Assembly (NCBI GenBank): GCA_031258265.1 | Contig: JAIRNB010000184.1 | Location: 1-10,316, forward strand | Length of the DNA: 10,316 nt | Origin: Treponema sp. | GTDB taxonomy: Bacteria; Spirochaetota; Spirochaetia; Treponematales; Breznakiellaceae | Direction of reading: 5' to 3' | Made by a program: the position numbers and the translations under genes | Notes under the pieces: model-generated | Told to the model about the DNA's origin: nothing | The model's input: only the letters and a program-made list of their open reading frames with translations | Databases searched by the model: none | In this document: piece after piece, positions 1 through 6,178 of the stretch | Layout of the letters: each line of letters begins with the position of its first letter | How positions within the stretch are numbered: the first letter of the stretch is position 1

Positions 1-353
1 CTCAAAAACCTCAGCCAGTTTCCCAACTTACTGTCGTCTTCCGCCGGCAACTTTTCCAAATTTAACACATTTATTTCCATCAGCCCGTTAAACTCAAAAT
101 GCTCCTCCGCCTCCAGCATTCTGAACACCGTATGACATCGCCCCGTCTCCGGTATGAAATCATAGTCCGTTATCACTATCGATACCGCCTGTTTCAGCTC
201 GCTGTAATGCCCCCCCATCCCAATCTGTTCGGTTATCATGTTCGACAGGTAATAGCTTATCCTCGACCGCATCTCCGCCAGGATATGCTTGCTGCGCCGG
301 TCACCGAAGAGGAGTTTGAAGGCGATGTCTACTTTAGGAAGCATGAGGCTCAT
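1..353 (-). pseudogene. Rpn family nuclease/putative transposase, internally deleted, runs off left edge
   Basis: Reading the minus strand from the ATG at 353-351 gives 117 uninterrupted codons to the window edge. The protein opens with LMLPKVDIAFKLLFGD, the conserved N-terminal signature of the Rpn / PD-(D/E)XK nuclease-family transposases (PF12784 type). These are small nucleases linked to recombination and found in many copies in some spirochetes. After residue 27 (KHILAE) it passes directly to MRSRISYYLSNMITEQI and HYSELKQAVSI, which in full-length relatives lie well downstream. The segment that normally holds the catalytic Asp and the E-x-Q/K motif (roughly 60-80 residues) is absent, although the frame is kept. 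The product is therefore probably inactive. An in-frame ATG also exists at 419-417, but the conserved block begins at the later one. No clear Shine-Dalgarno is seen. The 3' end lies outside the window. Family call fairly secure; pseudogene status is inferred from recalled family architecture. Confidence 0.72.
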
Positions 354-472
354 GGAGTTAAGTATACCGGGAGTCCGGTGGAAACGCAACGCGCACACGA
401 GGGGGGAGGGGGAGTACATACAGCCAAATGGCGCTTGGCGCCTTTTTAGGCGCAACGCGGCCTGCGTGCGTG

Positions 473-501
473 TTGACAGCCAAAACCGCCTATGCTATGG
501 T
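473..501 (+). promoter_or_regulatory. Sigma-70 type promoter of the tRNA-Pro gene
   Basis: A perfect -35 box TTGACA (473-478) is separated by 17 bases from TATGGT (496-501). A TG at 493-494 adds an extended -10. Transcription would begin near 508, about 28 bases before the tRNA, which suits a stable-RNA gene. The match is the best canonical promoter in the window. Confidence 0.8.
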
Positions 502-535
502 GATAAAAGTTTTATACAGGTATTGAGGGTCTGGC

Positions 536-610
536 CGGGCAATAGCGCAGTTGGTTTAGCGTACAAGTCTGGGGGACTTGGGGTCCGCGGTTCAAATCCG
601 CGTTGCCCGA
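536..610 (+). tRNA. tRNA-Pro, anticodon GGG
   Basis: The cloverleaf folds completely. The acceptor stem CGGGCAA (536-542) pairs with TTGCCCG (603-609), followed by discriminator A610. The D stem is GCGC/GCGT (545-548/559-562), with GG in the loop at 553-554. The anticodon stem CAAGT/ACTTG (564-568/576-580) encloses the loop CTGGGGG with anticodon GGG at 571-573. The variable loop is GGGTC. The T stem CGCGG/CCGCG (586-590/598-602) encloses TTCAAAT. The C1-G72 pair and A73 are known bacterial tRNA-Pro identity elements and agree with the anticodon. The 3' CCA is not encoded (CTA follows), so it must be added by nucleotidyltransferase. The tRNA reads CCC and CCU proline codons. No strong terminator is visible behind it, only a weak AT-rich hairpin near 620-642. 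The next gene is convergent. Confidence 0.96.
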
Positions 611-681
611 CTAGGCCCTTAAATTCCTTGAAATACAAGAATTCCCCGCGGAACCGCTATACATCGTCATTTGAAAGCCCG

Positions 682-1266
682 CTAACGCAGCCGCAGGTCC
701 CTGCCCTTGCTAAAGCCAAAGTTTCCCAGTTTTTCGCCAATCCCGTAGTATTCCCATTCGGCATAGAGGAGGCTTTCCATGCGATCAATGAGCATCCGCT
801 GGTTTTCCCCCAGCTTATCGGCGTCCACCCTCATGCAGAGTACTTCCCCCAGGAACAGGTCGTGGTCCCCCACCACGGTAACCGACAGGACCCGGCACTC
901 CAGATTCACCGGACATTCTTCCACCACAGGGGGCTTAACGCTGAGGGACGGGAGGGGATGCAGGCCGAATTCGGCGAATTTATCCCGGCCGTCCCGGCCG
1001 CTCACCATGCCGATACCGTCCACCTTTTCAAGCAGGGAACGGGGGGGCAGGTTGGCGGTAAACTCCCCGGTCCGGGAGATAAGGCTGTGGCTGTAGGTGG
1101 CCTTTCGCAGGGCAATCCCGATGATACAGGGGTTTCTAAGGCCGATATTGAATATCTCCCCGGCGGTCATGATATTAGGTTTCCCCTTTTCATCGGCGGA
1201 CACGATAAGCCCCGCGGGGCTGGGGAATACCGGGCGGAAGGGTGTTTCAACTTTGATCTTTTCCAT
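682..1266 (-). CDS. Flavin reductase domain (FMN-binding split-barrel) protein
   Basis: A 194-residue protein of the flavin-reductase-like family (PF01613 type), which bind FMN in a split-barrel dimer and act as NAD(P)H:flavin oxidoreductases or as small flavoproteins. It has the family's N-terminal pattern: PSPAGLIVSADEKGKPNIMT (residues ~16-35), the segment NIGLRNPCIIGIALRKATYS (~40-59), GEFTANLP (~67-74), and the C-terminal GDHDLFLGEVL. Length is typical. The frame is open upstream to 1425, but those residues are arginine-rich and unlike the family, so the ATG at 1266-1264 is chosen. A GGGAGG lies about 14 bases upstream, rather far for a Shine-Dalgarno. It stands alone on the minus strand, convergent with the tRNA and divergent from hexokinase. 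The electron acceptor cannot be told from sequence. No signal peptide is seen, so it is presumably cytoplasmic. Confidence 0.85.
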   Translation of the reverse strand: MEKIKVETPFRPVFPSPAGLIVSADEKGKPNIMTAGEIFNIGLRNPCIIGIALRKATYSHSLISRTGEFTANLPPRSLLEKVDGIGMVSGRDGRDKFAEFGLHPLPSLSVKPPVVEECPVNLECRVLSVTVVGDHDLFLGEVLCMRVDADKLGENQRMLIDRMESLLYAEWEYYGIGEKLGNFGFSKGRDLRLR

Positions 1267-1597
1267 TTGTCTATAGCGGGCCTCCCGGGAAACCTTAACC
1301 CCTTTTTCAGGCCTTCGTACAGTCCGCCCGGGACTTAAAGCCCGGATAGTGGGTTGATGCGGTCCAGGGGCCCGGATGCCGTTCCCAAAAGAGAGGGGGT
1401 AGCGGAGTAGACCGGACCCGGCCATTGGCCGGGGAGGACTACGGAGTGAGGGGGGGCCGGGATGAACAACCGCAGGCTGTGTCTGGACTACTATGCCCCC
1501 GGCTTTTGGGACCTATGTGCCCCCCCCTTAATTGGTCTTGCGGAATTGGAGCTTCGGGACCATACTATGGGCAAGATTCTGTTGAGTGAGGTGTCCC
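1267..1597. other. Intergenic region between divergent flavin reductase and hexokinase
   Basis: About 330 bases without a securely identified gene. It holds a compact inverted repeat, CCCGGCCA (1417-1424) against TGGCCGGG (1426-1433), which can fold as a 6-bp stem with a CATTG loop. No T-run follows, so it is not a canonical terminator. A purine-rich stretch at 1431-1456 precedes a possible 48-codon reading frame (1462-1608). A weak -10-like TACTAT sits at 1563-1568, with only a poor -35 (TTGCGG, 1538-1543). No convincing promoter for either gene was found. Confidence 0.5.
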
Positions 1598-1608
1598 ATG
1601 GCCTTTAA
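1462..1608 (+). CDS. Possible 48-residue ORF overlapping the hexokinase start (speculative)
   Basis: ATG at 1462 opens 48 codons ending in TAA at 1606-1608, so it overlaps the hexokinase start by 11 bases in another frame. A G-rich stretch (1450-1456, GGGGGGG preceded by GTGA) lies shortly upstream and could act as a ribosome-binding site. The predicted peptide begins MNNRRLCLDYYAPGFW and resembles nothing I recognise. There is no signal peptide or membrane segment. It could be a leader peptide that couples translation into hexokinase, or simply chance in GC-rich DNA. I lean toward chance, but the position and overlap deserve mention. Confidence 0.2.
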   Translation: MNNRRLCLDYYAPGFWDLCAPPLIGLAELELRDHTMGKILLSEVSHGL

Positions 1609-2950
1609 TCCCCAGGAAATTTCCGATTTTGCCCATTTTTACGGTTTCCATTATGACAGTTTGGATCCCATATCCCTGATGCGGGATGTGTTGAATCACA
1701 TGGAGCGGGGTCTTAGGGGCCAAAGTTCCAGCCTTCCTATGATTCCCTCGTATATCAGCCCTGTGTCCCATGTACCGCCGGGGAAGACTGTGCTTGCCCT
1801 GGACGCGGGGGGCACCAACCTGCGGGCCAGCCTGGTCCGTTTCGATGAAGGGGCTAAGGCTGTGGCCCAGGAAACCCAGAAGGTTCCCATGCCCGGTACC
1901 CAGGGGCATTTGAGCGCGGAGCAGTTTTTTGACCGGATCGCCGCGGTTACCGCCCCGTTTCTGGAAAAGGCCGGTTCCGGGGTAGGGGGTATCGGCTTTA
2001 CCTTTTCCTACCCCATGACCATCACCGAAGACGCCGATGGAATCCCCATGGCCTTTAGCAAGGAGCTGGATATTCCCGAGGTAACCGGCAAGCCGGTGGC
2101 TAAGGGTCTGCGGGAGGCCCTGTCCCGGCGGGGGGTCAAATTCTCCGGTCCCATTGTGATGCTCAACGATACGGTGGCCACCCTTCTCTCCGGGGTTGTG
2201 GAGATTCCCGCCGACGGGGAGGAGGAGAAAACCGCCGACAGCTACGGCATCCCCGGCGGGCCGGTGATCGGCCTTATCCTGGGCACCGGTTTTAACACGG
2301 CCTACCCGGAGAAGAGTATTCCCAAGATTGGTTTTGAATCTGCCGTTCCCCAGATTGTGGTTTGCGAGACCGGTACCTTTGAGATTAAGTGCCAGGGGAT
2401 TCTGGACCGGGAGTACGATGCCACGACTAAGAACCCCGGGGCCTACACCCTGGAAAAGGCCACCAGCGGGGCCTACCTGGGCCCCCTGACCCTGCACATC
2501 TTCAAACAAGCGGTAAAGGACGGGGTTCTCAAGTTTAAGCGTTCCGATGAACTCCTCGCTATGCAAAGCCTCCAGACCAGGGACCTGAATCACTTCCAGC
2601 ACCATCCCCTGGCGGCGGAGGGCCCCCTGGGGGGAATCATCGGCCTTGACGAGGCTGATGCCCTGGCGGCGATTCTCTATATCGCCCGGCTTGTTACCGA
2701 GCGGGGGGCCATGCTTTCCGCGGCGGTGGCCGCCGCCGGGGTGGAACGGGTTCAGTCCGGTTACGAGGGTTATTCCCCGGTACGGGTCGCCGTGGAGGGG
2801 ACTACCTTCATGATCTACAAGGGGATGCGGACGGCCTTTGAGTCCTGGCTCCATTTCATGCTGTTCAAAGGGAAACCCCGGTCCTATGTGGTGGCCCCGG
2901 TGGAGCAGGCCAGTCTTTTCGGCGCGGCGGTGGCGGCCCTTTCCCGGTAA
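1598..2950 (+). CDS. Hexokinase (ATP-dependent, eukaryotic-type fold)
   Basis: A 450-residue sugar kinase of the hexokinase family, phosphorylating glucose or related hexoses to the 6-phosphate at the entry of glycolysis in the cytoplasm. The phosphate-1 motif LALDAGGTNLRASLVRF is present (D69, G71, G72, T73). The sugar-binding segment IGFTFSYP (~131-138) follows, then MLNDTVATLLSG with the presumed catalytic Asp191, then GLILGTGFNTAY (G229-T230-G231), and CETGTFEIK. A C-terminal EQASLFGAAVAAL matches the adenosine-binding end of the ASKHA fold. Length matches the family (about 450). The ATG at 1598 is preceded by GAGG (1588-1591) at six bases and is preferred to an in-frame GTG at 1586, which would place that GAGG inside the gene. 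The next gene starts two bases after the stop, so the two are probably co-transcribed. Function confident; substrate range not determinable. Confidence 0.93.
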   Translation: MAFNPQEISDFAHFYGFHYDSLDPISLMRDVLNHMERGLRGQSSSLPMIPSYISPVSHVPPGKTVLALDAGGTNLRASLVRFDEGAKAVAQETQKVPMPGTQGHLSAEQFFDRIAAVTAPFLEKAGSGVGGIGFTFSYPMTITEDADGIPMAFSKELDIPEVTGKPVAKGLREALSRRGVKFSGPIVMLNDTVATLLSGVVEIPADGEEEKTADSYGIPGGPVIGLILGTGFNTAYPEKSIPKIGFESAVPQIVVCETGTFEIKCQGILDREYDATTKNPGAYTLEKATSGAYLGPLTLHIFKQAVKDGVLKFKRSDELLAMQSLQTRDLNHFQHHPLAAEGPLGGIIGLDEADALAAILYIARLVTERGAMLSAAVAAAGVERVQSGYEGYSPVRVAVEGTTFMIYKGMRTAFESWLHFMLFKGKPRSYVVAPVEQASLFGAAVAALSR

Positions 2951-2952
2951 TC

Positions 2953-4053
2953 ATGCTGCTTTACGATAAAAACCTCGAAAGAAATATGTCCGACTACGGA
3001 ATCAGGATTCCCATGTCCCCGTCCCGTTCGGGAAAGATTCTCCGTTTTCTGGAGGAACGCCGCGGCGCTTTACCCCTTTTAACTTTGGGGGAGGCGGCCG
3101 GGGGCCTGGGTTTAGATTCGCCCCTCCTTTCCCGGGAAGATCTGGAACGGGTTCATCAAAGGGAATTTGTGGCCCGGCTCTACGACGATCCCCGGAATTT
3201 GGAAAAGGAGATCCTTAAAACCTATGAACTTATCAGGGCCGACGGGACTTACAACCGTTACGAACCGGATAAGGCGGTTAAGGCCCTGGGGGAACTTTTT
3301 AAGACGATTCTCTACCGGGTAAGCGGGAGTTATCTGGCCTGCCGGCTGGCCCTGGATGGAGGGGAAATTTTCCGGGGGAAATTTCCCGGGGGAATCCCCT
3401 GGGAGCATTTCTGTTTCTACCTGGGAGGCGGCCAGCACCATGGCCGCTACGATACCGGCTCCGGTTTCTGCCTCCTCAACGATGTGATCCTGGCGGCCCG
3501 GAAGATCCAGGCCGAAGGCCGGGCGGGACTCATCTGGATCATTGATGTGGACGCCCACAAGGGGGACGGCAGCGCGGAACTGGTCAAGTTTTCCCGGGAC
3601 CGGGGGGAAACTTTTGTGGGAAAGGATCCGGAGATCATCGCCCTTTCGATCCACATGGCATCCGGCTGGCCCCTGGACAGTGAAAGCATCGCCAAGGCGG
3701 AACAGGGCCGGGCCCCTTTGGTGGAATCGGATATTGATATTCCCATTGCGGAACATGAGGAGGCCCTGTATATCCCCCGGCTTATTGAAGGGCTGGAAGC
3801 CCTGGAAAAACGTTCCGGCGGCAGAAAGCCCGGACTGGTCATTGTGGTTGACGGGGTGGATGTCTACGAAAAAGACGGTCTGGCCTCCACCTCCCTTATC
3901 GCCTTGAGCAAGGAACAGTGCCTGGAGCGGGACCGGCAGCTTTTTTCTTTTGTCCGGGACCGGGGGCTTCCCTCCGCCTGGCTCATGGCCGGGGGCTACG
4001 GGGAGGACGCATGGGAACCGACGGCGAATTTTCTTAGCTTTATCCTTAAATGA
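2953..4053 (+). CDS. Histone deacetylase superfamily (HDAC/AcuC/acetylpolyamine amidohydrolase fold) protein
   Basis: A 366-residue member of the zinc-dependent HDAC-like hydrolases, which in bacteria remove acetyl groups from polyamines, acetyl-lysine or other amides. The active-site set is visible. The two histidines of GGGQHHGRYDTGSGFC are His162 and His163. Candidate zinc ligands are Asp200 and His202 in DVDAHKGDG, and Asp303 in VDGVDVYEKDGL. The transition-state Tyr349 lies in MAGGYGED. The residue after the zinc-ligand histidine, usually a second His (HHGDG), is Lys203 here, a non-ligand position. Length suits the family. ATG 2953 is two bases past the hexokinase TAA with no good Shine-Dalgarno, which suggests translational coupling. 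A start at 2986 is possible, but the N-terminal LLYDKNLERNMSDYGIRIP looks like part of the conserved domain. No signal peptide is seen. Substrate unknown; the pairing with hexokinase hints at carbohydrate or energy metabolism only by position. Confidence 0.86.
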   Translation: MLLYDKNLERNMSDYGIRIPMSPSRSGKILRFLEERRGALPLLTLGEAAGGLGLDSPLLSREDLERVHQREFVARLYDDPRNLEKEILKTYELIRADGTYNRYEPDKAVKALGELFKTILYRVSGSYLACRLALDGGEIFRGKFPGGIPWEHFCFYLGGGQHHGRYDTGSGFCLLNDVILAARKIQAEGRAGLIWIIDVDAHKGDGSAELVKFSRDRGETFVGKDPEIIALSIHMASGWPLDSESIAKAEQGRAPLVESDIDIPIAEHEEALYIPRLIEGLEALEKRSGGRKPGLVIVVDGVDVYEKDGLASTSLIALSKEQCLERDRQLFSFVRDRGLPSAWLMAGGYGEDAWEPTANFLSFILK

Positions 4054-4057
4054 AAGA

Positions 4058-4092
4058 AGCCTTCCCAAAACTGAAGTTTTAAGAGACAGGCT
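4058..4092. repeat. Imperfect hairpin, AAAAC-GTTTT core family (copy 1)
   Basis: The core AAAAC TGAA GTTTT (4067-4080) is a 5-bp stem and tetraloop. It is flanked by AGCCT (4058-4062) and AGGCT (4088-4092), which can pair outside an interrupted middle. It begins five bases after the deacetylase stop. It resembles the hairpins at 7421-7449 and 9025-9062. No T-run follows, so terminator action is uncertain. Confidence 0.6.
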
Positions 4093-4135
4093 CCGCTGGT
4101 CCGGCAGCCTTGCCTTGGGAGTTATGCCATTTTAA

Positions 4136-4146
4136 GCGCGAAGCGC
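4136..4146. repeat. GCGC-GAA-GCGC mini-hairpin (copy 1)
   Basis: GCGC (4136-4139), a GAA triloop and GCGC (4143-4146) form a short stem. Upstream it is flanked by TTTTAA and downstream by AACAAAACC. A closely similar and more stable version lies at 6181-6208 in the next gap, suggesting a dispersed repeat. Confidence 0.4.
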
Positions 4147-4232
4147 AACAAAACCTGGGGTAATTATGAAGCGAAAGATCCCTTAGGAATTGCTGTCCGC
4201 CGATTCGGGTGATAGATTTTTTCCCGGACCAG

Positions 4233-4241
4233 TGGTATAAT
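4233..4241 (+). promoter_or_regulatory. Extended -10 promoter element abutting the lipoprotein start
   Basis: TGGTATAAT (4233-4241) is a perfect extended -10 (TG, one base, TATAAT). The -35 position (4213-4218, TAGATT) is weak, as expected for extended -10 promoters. Predicted transcription start is near 4247-4249, which lies after the ATG at 4243 and just before the in-frame ATG at 4252. If used, the mRNA would be nearly leaderless. Confidence 0.6.
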
Positions 4242-4242
4242 T

Positions 4243-6099
4243 ATGCAGGATATGTGTGTTCATAGGCTGAAACGGGATATTTTGGGGGCGAGTTTTATTA
4301 TTCTCTTAAGCGCCGCCTGCAACCAGGCGGATACTGTCCTGTCCTCCGCCGGAACATACCAGGTGAACGCCCTGAATGGCGGATTTTCCCTGAACGAGTA
4401 CTCGGTTATTGCCGCCGGGGATACAATCCGTCCCTATTTTGTTGATCCTGTGCTTGACGATCCCGATCTGCGGGGGCTGGTTCTTTATGTAGAAGATAGC
4501 GACGGGACGCTTCTGGGGAACCGGATATTCTACAGGCAGGATACGGATTCGGCCTCTTCGGCCCAGTCAGAGGAGGACCGGTTTTCCGATCCGGATCAGG
4601 TTTTGGAGGAGGAATCCGCTGGGGGGGTGGAAACCGCTAAAACCACCCAAAGTGCTGAAACTACCCAAACCGCTGAAACTACCCAAGCCACTGAAACTAC
4701 CCAAACCGCTAAAACTACCCAAGCCGCTAAAACTACCCAAATCGGCGCTATTTTCCCTGACGATGATATAACCATTCCGGTAAAGAATTTTACCAAAACG
4801 CTTCCCCCCTTTCCCCTGCCGGAGGGGCTTGAAATTGGGGCTTATTCCCTGATCTTCGAGATTCGCGGGGAACGTACCGTTCTAAACCGGGTGAACCAGC
4901 CTTTTTATTATATAGCCGACCGGGAATTCGCCGCCGGGGAGATTCGCCACTATCTGCCGGGATTCTACAAGAATAGTCATCTTGTCGCTCCGGGGCTTAT
5001 GGTGATGCTGGAGACCCTGGTGGATTACGGAAAGGACCTTGATCCCTACGTCATCTGGTACAACGGGAAAAAAAAGATTGGCGAGGGTTTCGCTGCCGCC
5101 GGGGCGGTCCGGCTGCTTTGGAAGGCTCCTCTCCGGCCCGGGTTCCACACTATCCGGGCGGAACTTTTTCCCTCCAGGCCCAGGGCGGGCCAAAAGGGGA
5201 AGATCAAGGAGTTTTCCCTGCCGGTCTCCCAAAAGAACGAAACGGATTTCGCCGCCGCGGCGGACGATTACCTTTACTGGTACCGCTTTGCCGGGGATTT
5301 ACTGGACGCCAGAACCGGGAAGGCCTTGAATCTGGTTCAGGGGGAGAAGGTATCCCCGTCCTGGTATCCGGCGGAGCAGGTTTACGGTTTGGCGCTGGAT
5401 GAGGGGGAGGTTTATGAGCTCCCCGCGTGTTTTCTGGAAATTCCTGAAAACGGCGGGGGAAGGCTTGGATTTTTTATCCGGCTCCTTCCCTTAAAAGACG
5501 ACAGGGTCTTTTCCGCCCGGCTGGGTTCTTCCCTCACAGTCAGTCTTTTTTTGGAGGAGGGGGCCCTGTTTCTTGATTTAGAAGAGCAGGGGCAGCTATC
5601 CCGGATAAGCAGGGTTTTGCCGGAGTCCGGGCGGAGGCCATCTTTTACCGGGGTTTTCATTACGGTGAGATTTGATGAATTCCGGGCCGCCGCTTCCCTG
5701 GCGCTGGGGGCCTTGGACGGGGCGGGGGCTTCATGGCCGGGTATGGACGTGGAGGATGAAAGCGCCCCTGAGGAGCCCCTGGCGCTTTCCGAATGGGCGG
5801 AGATTAGCCTTAACGAGCCGTTAAGCGGGGAACTACATTCCTGGGTTGGGGCCGTGAGGGAACCTACAAAGCCGGAAAAGGGGACGGAACTTCAGGAGGA
5901 AAAGCCGGCCTCCGGTTCGCCCAAGGAAACCACCGGACCCGCCCTGCCGGTTCTGGTGCTGGACGATCTTGCCGCCCTGTTCCGGGGAGGGCAGGACCCG
6001 GTGGAAGATACCACCCCGGCCGGAGATTCTCCTGAGACCCTTGACGAAGACGGGAGGGCCGGCGGTTCTACCGTACCGTTTCTTGATACCGCCGGTTGA
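4243..6099 (+). CDS. Large putative lipoprotein with hexapeptide repeats and a LamG-like region
   Basis: I do not recognise a named family. The 618-residue protein begins with a basic stretch (HRLKR), a short hydrophobic segment and ILLSAAC. Cys26 sits in a relaxed, spirochete-style lipobox, so export and lipidation are likely. Residues 131-166 are six tandem copies of x-A/T-K/E-T-T-Q, forming a polar spacer. A beta-rich region around residues 341-460, beginning DYLYWYRFAGDLLDARTG and continuing through LALDEGEVYELPACFLEI, resembles concanavalin/LamG folds, which often bind glycans or proteins. I call this only by style. The last ~100 residues are acidic, rich in Pro, Glu and Gly. Start: ATG 4243 is the longest. 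ATG 4252, nine bases later, is equally plausible because a promoter -10 ends at 4241, and the signal peptide survives either way. It is separate from its neighbours (gaps of 189 and 145 bases) and probably monocistronic. A surface or periplasmic role is an inference. Confidence 0.75.
   Translation: MQDMCVHRLKRDILGASFIILLSAACNQADTVLSSAGTYQVNALNGGFSLNEYSVIAAGDTIRPYFVDPVLDDPDLRGLVLYVEDSDGTLLGNRIFYRQDTDSASSAQSEEDRFSDPDQVLEEESAGGVETAKTTQSAETTQTAETTQATETTQTAKTTQAAKTTQIGAIFPDDDITIPVKNFTKTLPPFPLPEGLEIGAYSLIFEIRGERTVLNRVNQPFYYIADREFAAGEIRHYLPGFYKNSHLVAPGLMVMLETLVDYGKDLDPYVIWYNGKKKIGEGFAAAGAVRLLWKAPLRPGFHTIRAELFPSRPRAGQKGKIKEFSLPVSQKNETDFAAAADDYLYWYRFAGDLLDARTGKALNLVQGEKVSPSWYPAEQVYGLALDEGEVYELPACFLEIPENGGGRLGFFIRLLPLKDDRVFSARLGSSLTVSLFLEEGALFLDLEEQGQLSRISRVLPESGRRPSFTGVFITVRFDEFRAAASLALGALDGAGASWPGMDVEDESAPEEPLALSEWAEISLNEPLSGELHSWVGAVREPTKPEKGTELQEEKPASGSPKETTGPALPVLVLDDLAALFRGGQDPVEDTTPAGDSPETLDEDGRAGGSTVPFLDTAG
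4633..4740 (+). repeat. 18-bp in-frame minisatellite (six tandem copies)
   Basis: Six contiguous 18-base units, with consensus ACCGCTRAAACTACCCAA, encode hexapeptides TAKTTQ, SAETTQ, TAETTQ, ATETTQ, TAKTTQ and AAKTTQ. Each unit ends in ACYACCCAA, and units differ at only a few bases. The period is a multiple of three, so gain or loss of units would change protein length without a frameshift. Confidence 0.95.
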
Positions 6100-6178
6100 T
6101 CCGGGGCCGGTCAATCCGGCAAAAAAAACAAATTACCGGGCGGTTCCGGGCTTTAACAGTTAGCAGCCTGTGGTACTC

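Noticed and set aside
289..1338. Long plus-strand open frame crossing the tRNA and the flavin reductase
   Set aside because: It runs through a complete tRNA gene and antisense to a gene with clear family motifs; its product has no recognisable domain.
1267..1425. N-terminal extension of the flavin reductase up to 1425
   Set aside because: The added residues are Arg/Pro-rich and unlike the family. The conserved domain begins right after the ATG at 1266-1264.
1565..2854. 429-codon minus-strand open frame
   Set aside because: It is antisense to the hexokinase motifs. Long antisense frames are expected opposite GC-rich coding DNA, and the product is Gly/His/Pro-rich with no domain.
3361..3420. 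Near-palindromic GGGGAAATTT/AAATTTCCCC stretches inside the deacetylase gene
   Set aside because: They are explained by coding constraint and codon preference in GC-rich DNA. They lie within conserved reading frame and show no separate feature.
3112..4068. 318-codon minus-strand open frame
   Set aside because: It lies opposite the deacetylase, whose active-site residues are all in place. Treated as a compositional shadow.
4633..4740. CRISPR array
   Set aside because: The repeats are 18 bp, contiguous, without spacers and in frame in a protein gene. No other regularly spaced repeats occur in the window.
6106..6128. GCCGG-TCAAT-CCGGC stem followed by eight A bases as a terminator
   Set aside because: A plus-strand terminator needs T after the stem. 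On the minus strand the T-run would come before the stem, so neither direction fits.
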